In this document: positions 57,953 through 64,000 of the stretch, in pieces
Layout: every line of letters starts with the position of its first letter
Position numbering within the stretch: the stretch's first letter is position 1
Source of the DNA: Collimonas sp. OK607
GTDB lineage: Bacteria > Pseudomonadota > Gammaproteobacteria > Burkholderiales > Burkholderiaceae_D
Length of the DNA stretch: 64,000 bases
Assembly (NCBI RefSeq): GCF_900111995.1
Contig: NZ_FOKF01000025.1
Coordinates: 1-64,000, forward strand
Direction of reading: 5' to 3'
Notes under the pieces: generated by a model
Database searches by the model: none
The model's input: only the letters and a program-made list of their open reading frames with translations
What the model was told of the DNA's origin: nothing
Position numbers and translations under genes: made by a program

Positions 57953-60523
57953 ATGGACGTATCACGTATCCGAGTACTTCGCGGCCCCAATCTGTGGAGT
58001 CGACATACCGCTATCGAAGCCATCGTGTCTTGCACCGAGGCCGAACGCGCCATTGCTGGCATTACCGGTTTTGAAGCCAAGCTGCGTGAACGCTTTCCGC
58101 AGATCGGTTTTTTGCAAACCAGTGGCAAGAACGAAGTCGTATCAATGGCGCACGCGCTGGAGATTGCGGCGCTCGGACTGCAATCGGAAGCCGGATGCCC
58201 GGTGACCTTCAGCCGCACCGTACCTACCGTGGAAGCCGGCGTCTACCAGGTGATCGTTGAATACACTGAAGAAGAAGTCGGCAAGATGGCGTTCCAGCTG
58301 GCGCAGGAACTATGCCTGGCAGCGCTGCAAGACCAGCCCTTCGATCTCGCCAGCGCCTTGGCCAACCTGAAGGAACTGGACGAAGATATTCGCCTCGGCC
58401 CAAGCACCGGCTCCATCGTGCAAGCGGCCGTCATGCGCGGGATTCCGTTCCGGCGCCTGACCGGTGGCAGCATGGTGCAGTTCGGCTGGGGTAGCCGGCA
58501 ACGTCGCATCCAGGCCGCCGAAACCAACCATACCAGCGCGATCGCAGAATCGATTGCCCAGGACAAAGACCTGACCAAGAAGCTGCTGAATGCGGCCGGT
58601 GTGCCGGTGCCTTTGGGCCGGGTTGTCACCAGCGCCGAAGAGGCCTGGGCTGCAGCGCAGGAAATCGCCGGCGCGGTGGTGCTCAAACCGCGCGACGGTA
58701 ATCAAGGCAAGGGAGTGGCAGTCAACATCACCGCCCGTGAACAAGTCATGGCAGCCTTTGAAGTCGCCGCAAAAATCTGTTCGGAAGTGATCGTCGAGCG
58801 CTATTTGCCAGGCCACGATTTCCGTCTGCTGGTGGTCGGCAACCAACTGGTGGCCGCGGCCCGCCGTGATCCGCCGCAGGTTATCGGCGACGGCGTGCGC
58901 ACCATCGGCCAACTGGTGGAGCAAGTCAACAGCGACCCGCTGCGCGGCGATGGCCACGCAACCTCGTTGACCAAGATCCGCTTCGATGCGATTGCCCTGG
59001 CGACCTTGGCCAAGCAACATTACACAGCCGACTCGATTCCGCAGCAAGGTGTACGCGTGGTCTTGCGCAACAACGCCAACCTGAGCACCGGCGGCACGGC
59101 GACCGATGTCACCGAGGATGTCCATCCTGAAATGGCGGCGCGTGCCGTGGCTGCAGCGCAAATGGTGGGACTGGATATCTGCGGCGTCGACGTGGTCTGC
59201 AACAACGTCCATCAACCGCTGGAAGAACAAGAAGGCGGCGTGGTAGAAGTCAACGCCGCACCTGGTTTGCGGATGCACATCAGCCCTTCCTACGGCAAGG
59301 GCCGCGCGGTCGGCGCTGCGATCATGTCGACCATGTTCGACAGCGGTGACAATGGCCGCATCCCTCTAGTAGCGGTGGCGGGCACCAACGGTAAAACCAC
59401 TACCGTACGCCTGATCGCCCATTTGCTGGGACGCAAGGGATTACGCGTCGGCATGACCAATTCCGATGGCGTATATATCGAACAGCAACGTATCGACACC
59501 GGCGACTGCAGCGGCCCGCGCAGCGCCCGTAATGTCTTGATGCATCCTGACGTCGATGCTGCCGTATTTGAAACTGCACGCGGCGGCATCTTGCGTGAAG
59601 GCCTGGGTTTCGATCGCTGCGATGTCGCCGTGGTCACCAATATCGGCATGGGCGATCACCTCGGCTTGAGTTATATCAGCACGGTCGAAGATTTGAGCGT
59701 GGTCAAACGTGTGATCGTCGAAAACGTTTCCCCTGGCGGTCACGCAGTCTTGAACGCGGCCGATCCCATGGTCGCCAGCATGGCCAAATCCTGCCCGGGT
59801 TCGGTCACCTTTTTCGCCCACGATTTCCATCACCCGCTGATGACTACGCATCGCGCGCAGGGACATCGTGTGGTGTACCAGGACGGCAATGCCATCGTCG
59901 CCGCCAAGGGTAAGCAAGAACATCGGATAGCGCTGCATGATATCCCGCTGACCCGTAACGGTACGATCGGCTTCCAGATCGAAAATGCGATGGCTGCCAT
60001 CGCTGCCGCCTGGGCCCTGGATCTGGATTGGGAAGTGATTCGGGCCGGCCTCGGCACCTTCATCAACGATGCTGCTACCGCACCAGGCCGCTTCAACGTA
60101 TTCGACTATCGCGGTGCGACCCTGATTGCCGACTACGGCCACAATCCCGATGCGATCCAGGCGCTGGTAAAGGCTATTGACAGCATGCCGGCCAAACGCC
60201 GCTCAGTGGTTATCAGCGGCGCCGGCGACCGGCGCGATATCGACATCCGTCACCAGACAGAAATCCTGGGCGATGCTTTCGACCAGGTGATTCTGTATCA
60301 GGATCAATGCCAGCGTGGCCGTGCCGATGGTGAGGTGCTCGGCCTGTTGCGCGAAGGCTTGAAAAATGCCCGCCGTACGACGTCGACCGAGGAAATCAAT
60401 GGTGAGTTTATCGCTATCGATACCGCGCTATCGCATCTGTCGCCGGGCGATCTGTGCCTGATTCTGGTGGACCAGGTGGAAGAGGCGCTGGCGCATATTG
60501 CGAAACGCATTGCTGAGGTTTGA
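57953..60523 (+). CDS. cphA: Cyanophycin synthetase
   Basis: Builds the Asp backbone with Arg side chains of cyanophycin, an insoluble nitrogen store. 856 aa from the ATG at 57953 (AGGA site upstream; two TTG codons before it are less likely). The ATP-grasp domain (VVLKPRDGNQGKGV, EVNAAPGLRMHISPS), M domain P-loop GTNGKTT (Lys481), ARGGILREGL and TNIGMGDHLG, and the Mur C-terminal domain (DYGHNPDAI) are complete. Cyanophycinase is not in the window. Confidence 0.95.
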   Translation: MDVSRIRVLRGPNLWSRHTAIEAIVSCTEAERAIAGITGFEAKLRERFPQIGFLQTSGKNEVVSMAHALEIAALGLQSEAGCPVTFSRTVPTVEAGVYQVIVEYTEEEVGKMAFQLAQELCLAALQDQPFDLASALANLKELDEDIRLGPSTGSIVQAAVMRGIPFRRLTGGSMVQFGWGSRQRRIQAAETNHTSAIAESIAQDKDLTKKLLNAAGVPVPLGRVVTSAEEAWAAAQEIAGAVVLKPRDGNQGKGVAVNITAREQVMAAFEVAAKICSEVIVERYLPGHDFRLLVVGNQLVAAARRDPPQVIGDGVRTIGQLVEQVNSDPLRGDGHATSLTKIRFDAIALATLAKQHYTADSIPQQGVRVVLRNNANLSTGGTATDVTEDVHPEMAARAVAAAQMVGLDICGVDVVCNNVHQPLEEQEGGVVEVNAAPGLRMHISPSYGKGRAVGAAIMSTMFDSGDNGRIPLVAVAGTNGKTTTVRLIAHLLGRKGLRVGMTNSDGVYIEQQRIDTGDCSGPRSARNVLMHPDVDAAVFETARGGILREGLGFDRCDVAVVTNIGMGDHLGLSYISTVEDLSVVKRVIVENVSPGGHAVLNAADPMVASMAKSCPGSVTFFAHDFHHPLMTTHRAQGHRVVYQDGNAIVAAKGKQEHRIALHDIPLTRNGTIGFQIENAMAAIAAAWALDLDWEVIRAGLGTFINDAATAPGRFNVFDYRGATLIADYGHNPDAIQALVKAIDSMPAKRRSVVISGAGDRRDIDIRHQTEILGDAFDQVILYQDQCQRGRADGEVLGLLREGLKNARRTTSTEEINGEFIAIDTALSHLSPGDLCLILVDQVEEALAHIAKRIAEV

Positions 60524-60548
60524 TTTTCCGTAGCGAGTCAATGACATA

Positions 60549-60784
60549 GTGATCTGGGGTCAGAGTCAACTTTCGCAGGCTTTATCGCGAAACTTGACTC
60601 TGACCCCACATCACGGCTTCGGAGGACGGTAGTTCACTTATCGCAGGTTTGTTTCTTTGCATTTTTACTGCTTCTGCTCCGTGGTCCACTAAGCGGGGTC
60701 AGAGTGAAGTTTCGGCGGTGAACCATACCGAAAGTTCACTCTGACCCCGGTTAGTTCGCCCTGCTCATCGCGTAGAGTGTAAAA
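60549..60784. repeat. Double-hairpin extragenic repeat, copy 2
   Basis: Second copy of the element at 31759-31993, here with a perfect first stem: GGGGTCAGAGTCAA and TTGACTCTGACCCC, where copy 1 has G opposite G. It also lies between convergent genes (cphA and the MFS gene). Identity continues over the linker between the hairpins (TAGTTCACTTATCGCAGGTTT). Confidence 0.75.
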
Positions 60785-60803
60785 ATCCGGTATTACAATT
60801 TTC

Positions 60804-62192
60804 CTATGCTGGCTTATGCCCGGTTAGCGCGGCGCCGGCGTTGAGTGGCAGCCGGCGGGTTACCGGTATCGATGCCATCGAAAACAGGCCGATGACGATG
60901 AAGGCGGGCCAGAAATCTCCGGCCACGATGGTTGAATGACCTTGCAGGCGGCTCGACATATGTACCGCCAGACCGCCGATGGTCACTCCCAAACCTAAAG
61001 AAATCTGCTGCACGACGCTGGCCAGGCTGGTGGCGCGGCTGACGTCTGCACTATCGAGATCGGCGTAAGCCATGGTGTTGAGACAGGTGAATTGCATGGA
61101 AGGGAAAAATCCACCCAGCAGAACCACCGCCATCATCACCAGATACGGCGTGGTCGGCGTGAATAAACCATACGATGCCAGCGCCAGCCCGGCTAGCACC
61201 GCATTCCAGATCAGCACTGAACGAAAACCGTAACGGCGCAGCACCGAAGTACCGATGGCTTTCATGAAGATCGCGCCGAAGGCCGAGGCGCAAGTGATGG
61301 TCCCGGCGTGAAAGGCATTCATGCCAAAACCAACCTGCAACGCCAGCGGCAACAGGAACGGCACCGCACCCAGCCCGATCCGGAACAGCGAACCGCCCAG
61401 TACGCTGGCGCGGAAGGTCGGAATCCGCAACAGACGCAGATCCAGCAACGGGAACGGCTCACGCCGCGCGTGCAGCAAATACACGTATAAGGTCAAACCG
61501 CCCAGCACCATCATGGCGAATGCCCATTCCGAGGACAGCAACTCGCCATCGATCATCGACAAGCCCAGCATCATCAGCGTGCTGCCAACTGCCGACAGGA
61601 CAAAACCCTTCATGTCCAGCGGCTGCAAATCATCGGAACGGTAATTCTCGATATAGCGGCTGGCGAGGTACATGCCGAGAATGCTGATAGGTACATTAAT
61701 CAGGAAGATCCAGCGCCAATGGAAATAAGTCGTGATGAAACCGCCCAACGGCGGACCGATCACCGGTCCAAGTTGCGAGGGAATGGTCAGATAGCTGATG
61801 GCTTTGACCAGTTCGGTACGCGGTACCGAACGGAAAATTACGATGCGCCCGACCGGCACCATCATGGCGCCGCCTATGCCTTGCAAAAAGCGCGCAGCGA
61901 CAAATGCAGCCAGCGAGCTGGATGCCGCGCACATCAGCGATCCCGCCAGGAACACCATGATGGCGGAACGGAATACGGTACGCGCACCGAAGCGATCGGC
62001 GACCCAGCCGCTGATTGGGATGAACACGCCGAGCCCGACCACATATGAGGTCAGCGCCAATTTAAGAGTAAGGGGATCTTGTCCGAGGTCGCGCGCCAGT
62101 ACTGGCAGCGACGTGGCAATCACCGTCGCATCCATGTTTTCCATGAACAACGCACAAGCGACAATTAGCGGAATGAGAAGAGTACGTTGCAC
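60804..62192 (-). CDS. MFS transporter, DHA2 (EmrB/QacA-like)
   Basis: 462 aa from the GTG at 62192; a TTG eight codons upstream is also in frame. About 14 membrane segments with the motifs MENMDATVIATSLP, GWVADRFGARTVF and FLQGIGGAMMVPVGRIV and the C-type motif GPVIGPPLGGFI. A drug or metabolite exporter driven by proton motive force. No TetR/MarR regulator lies next to it; a hairpin precedes it. Confidence 0.88.
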   Translation of the reverse strand: MQRTLLIPLIVACALFMENMDATVIATSLPVLARDLGQDPLTLKLALTSYVVGLGVFIPISGWVADRFGARTVFRSAIMVFLAGSLMCAASSSLAAFVAARFLQGIGGAMMVPVGRIVIFRSVPRTELVKAISYLTIPSQLGPVIGPPLGGFITTYFHWRWIFLINVPISILGMYLASRYIENYRSDDLQPLDMKGFVLSAVGSTLMMLGLSMIDGELLSSEWAFAMMVLGGLTLYVYLLHARREPFPLLDLRLLRIPTFRASVLGGSLFRIGLGAVPFLLPLALQVGFGMNAFHAGTITCASAFGAIFMKAIGTSVLRRYGFRSVLIWNAVLAGLALASYGLFTPTTPYLVMMAVVLLGGFFPSMQFTCLNTMAYADLDSADVSRATSLASVVQQISLGLGVTIGGLAVHMSSRLQGHSTIVAGDFWPAFIVIGLFSMASIPVTRRLPLNAGAALTGHKPA

Positions 62193-62214
62193 TGCCGATG
62201 ACCGTAAGGTAAAC

Positions 62215-62248
62215 AAAAAGACAGATGCACGCAGTGTTGCATCTGTCT
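62215..62248 (-). terminator. Hairpin with T-run upstream of the MFS gene
   Basis: A perfect 11-bp stem, AGACAGATGCA (62219-62229) and TGCATCTGTCT (62238-62248), followed on the minus strand by TTTTTG. It can terminate transcription from the SnoaL-like gene upstream, or act as an attenuator in the MFS leader. Confidence 0.6.
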
Positions 62249-62327
62249 GTCCGATAGTTTACACCTATTCCTGAAAATCGGCAGTAAGTATGAATGCCGT
62301 TCTATCTTGCGGAACGCAGACAATCCA

Positions 62328-62696
62328 TCAGGTCAGTTTGCGCTGCCCCGGATCGTAGTAAAACTGTTCTTCAACAATCTTGTCGCCGCGCCAAAGCTGC
62401 CAGGCAATTTCGTCTTGCCGAAAACTGCGACCGTCGTGGGCCGTTATTTCGAACAACCAATTGATGGCAACCCGGTCACCATCGATCAGGAAGGATTTGG
62501 CCGCCAGCGTGCGAATTTCCTTGAAAGCTGCCAGCGCTTTTTCTTCCCCCGCCACTAACAATTGCATTCCCTTGCGCGGCGGCTCCTGGTTTTCCTGCAT
62601 GAATGCATCTTCGGTATAAAATTCCTGGATCGCTTCTACATACTTGCCTTGCACAACCAGAGCGATGAAGCTTTCAACATGTTCTCGACTTGGCAT
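62328..62696 (-). CDS. SnoaL-like (NTF2 fold) protein
   Basis: 122 aa from the ATG at 62696, with an AGGA site; the longer frame upstream is not supported. NTF2-like cone fold: VESFIALVVQGKYVEAIQEFYTEDAFMQEN at the start (quoted as family pattern), INWLFEITAHDGRSF and EIAWQLWRGDKIVEEQFYYDP. Such proteins are often small isomerases or binding proteins; function here is unknown. Confidence 0.75.
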   Translation of the reverse strand: MPSREHVESFIALVVQGKYVEAIQEFYTEDAFMQENQEPPRKGMQLLVAGEEKALAAFKEIRTLAAKSFLIDGDRVAINWLFEITAHDGRSFRQDEIAWQLWRGDKIVEEQFYYDPGQRKLT

Positions 62697-62805
62697 GGAA
62701 TTATCCTGTAAGTGTAGGTCGGAACCAAAACTATACTCGGCTTCAGAACGGCCCGTTGGACTCGCGCAATTTATCCGGCAAGCCATCTTGCGGACCGAGT
62801 TATCT

Positions 62806-63507
62806 CTATTGCGAAAGCAGAATCCGATAGCCAACTGCGGTTTCGGTAAGCAGATGTTTGGGCTGGGCCGGATCGTCTTCCAGTTTTTGCCGCAAGTGTC
62901 CCATATAAATCCGTAGATAGTGGCCGCTCTCCGAATGCGATGGCCCCCACACTTCCTTCAGCAGCTGCGGATTGGTCACCACCCTTCCGGCGTTAGCTAC
63001 CAGCACCGTCAGCAACCGATATTCGGTCGGTGTCAGATGCACTTGCTGTTGCGCCTTGGTGACCAGCCGTGCCTGCAGATCGAGCGTAACGTCGCCGAAA
63101 CGGATCAGTCCATCGTCGCCAGCCAGAGGCTGGTGTTGGCGCCGCAACGTAGCACGTACCCGCGCCAGCAATTCGCCGACGCCAAACGGCTTGCCGAGGT
63201 AATCGTCGGCACCGGCATCCAGCGCTTTGATCTTGTCGGTTTCGTTGACCCTTGCCGACAGCACGATGATAGGCACACGCGACCATTTCCTGACATCCTG
63301 GATGAAGTCGACGCCGTCGCCGTCCGGCAGGCCGAGATCAAGTACTACCAGATTCGGTTTGCGTGTACCGCAATCAATCAGGCCACGCTGCATGGTTTCT
63401 GCTTCAAAAACCTGCCAGCCTTCGCTCTCCAGGGCGGCGCGTACAAAACGCCGGATCTGCGGCTCGTCTTCGACCAGCAGCGCTACGGGTGTCGGTTGCA
63501 TTGTCAT
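62806..63507 (-). CDS. kdpE: KDP operon response regulator KdpE
   Basis: OmpR-family regulator of the high-affinity K+ pump genes kdpFABC. 233 aa with receiver acidic residues in LLVEDEPQ, phosphoacceptor Asp57 in VVLDLGLPDGDG, Lys106 in DYLGKPFG, and a winged helix with LTPTEYRLLTVLVANAGRVV and YLRIYMGHLRQKLE. ATG overlaps the kdpD stop by 4 nt. Confidence 0.93.
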   Translation of the reverse strand: MTMQPTPVALLVEDEPQIRRFVRAALESEGWQVFEAETMQRGLIDCGTRKPNLVVLDLGLPDGDGVDFIQDVRKWSRVPIIVLSARVNETDKIKALDAGADDYLGKPFGVGELLARVRATLRRQHQPLAGDDGLIRFGDVTLDLQARLVTKAQQQVHLTPTEYRLLTVLVANAGRVVTNPQLLKEVWGPSHSESGHYLRIYMGHLRQKLEDDPAQPKHLLTETAVGYRILLSQ

Positions 63508-64000
63508 GCCTTCTCTGCGTCGTCGCCGACGCTCGGTTCGTGTTCTTCCGGGTCGGGCATGCTGGGAGGCGTGCCGAGCGGAATGGTGAAGATGAATTCA
63601 GCGCCGTGATGGCCGCTTTGGACGCTGCGGGCATGGATGGTGCCGCCATGCGCCTCGACAATCGCGCGGCAAATCGCCAGCCCTAGTCCGACGCCCGGCT
63701 TGGCCGATTCGCGCTCACCGCGTGTGAATTTCTCGAATATTGCGTCTTCCATGCCGGCTGGCAGGCCTGGGCCATCATCGGCCACGGTAACCGCCAGAAA
63801 ACGACCATTGACCATCGCCGCCAATACGATATGCGAACCAGCTGGCGTGTACTTGGCGGCGTTTTCCAGCAAATTGCACAGCACGCGCTCAATCAATACC
63901 GCATCGAAACGGATCAGCGGCAGCTCGTGCGCAACCCGGATTTCCACTCCATGTCCGAGCAGCGCAGAGCCGCTGGCGCGTAATGCGCTGCCGACCACTT
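63504..64000 (-). CDS. kdpD: Sensor kinase KdpD, C-terminal part (cut by window edge)
   Basis: The frame runs out of the window at 64000, so only about 165 C-terminal residues are seen. HATPase motifs are visible: LLENAAKYTP (N box), VADDGPGLP (G1), FTRGERES and GVGLGLAICRAIVEAHGG (G2). Coupling to kdpE identifies it as KdpD. Its N-terminal Usp-like and membrane parts lie outside. Confidence 0.9.
   Translation of the reverse strand, partial: VVGSALRASGSALLGHGVEIRVAHELPLIRFDAVLIERVLCNLLENAAKYTPAGSHIVLAAMVNGRFLAVTVADDGPGLPAGMEDAIFEKFTRGERESAKPGVGLGLAICRAIVEAHGGTIHARSVQSGHHGAEFIFTIPLGTPPSMPDPEEHEPSVGDDAEKA

Overview
The window reads as a chromosome segment of a betaproteobacterium of the Oxalobacteraceae, probably Collimonas or a close relative. 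This is inferred from the gene order tsf-pyrH-frr-uppS-cdsA-dxr-rseP-bamA-skp-lpxD-fabZ-lpxA-lpxB-rnhB, the guaB-guaA pair, the smpB/ratA/rnfH cluster, a CX14CX2C-type QueE and a two-gene cyanophycin synthetase locus. Most of it is core genome. No rRNA, tRNA or CRISPR array was found.

Layout. 0-5 kb: a queuosine and tRNA-modification group on the minus strand (queE, queD, tadA, ldcA), then thpR and the outer-membrane phospholipase pldA. 5-10 kb: a secreted alpha/beta hydrolase, an orphan 115-aa protein, and a signalling group of a degenerate receiver protein, a LuxR-type response regulator and a hybrid histidine kinase. 10.2-15.2 kb: an accessory island lying exactly against the 3' end of guaA and bounded by a 20-bp perfect direct repeat of that end. 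It carries a primase-helicase fusion, a decayed darTG toxin-antitoxin module and an intact AbiEi/AbiEii module with a palindromic operator; no integrase remains. 15.2-24 kb: guaA, guaB, a DUF4124 protein, rnfH, ratA, smpB, an SPFH/NfeD pair and a TPR-glycosyltransferase. 24-28 kb: a small HigBA-like module with an apparently leaderless toxin gene, an HxlR regulator divergent from a membrane protein across a double palindrome, and a copper group (copC, copD and a putative outer-membrane barrel). 28-32 kb: ppsA divergent from its regulator ppsR.

32-48 kb is the large minus-strand envelope and translation cluster: rpsB, tsf, pyrH and frr, then isoprenoid, phospholipid and undecaprenyl steps (uppS, cdsA, dxr), envelope biogenesis (rseP, bamA, skp), lipid A synthesis (lpxD, fabZ, lpxA, lpxB), rnhB and a SpoU methyltransferase. 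On the plus strand from 48.2 kb follow map, glnD and a small-family pseudouridine synthase.

52.4-60.5 kb is a cyanophycin locus: a DUF1854 protein and an unusual ABC exporter on the minus strand, divergent from a short CphA-like protein and a full-length CphA. GlnD (nitrogen status) lies next to this nitrogen-storage locus. The right end holds an MFS exporter, a SnoaL-like protein, kdpE and the C-terminal end of kdpD, cut by the window edge.

Non-coding structure is notable. Two about 235-bp copies of a double-hairpin repeat lie in two separate convergent intergenic gaps (31.8 and 60.6 kb). A 161-bp imperfect cruciform sits in the divergent cyanophycin promoter region, nested palindromes of a GTAGGGTGGGC type lie at 52.4 kb, and several intrinsic terminators bound the operons.
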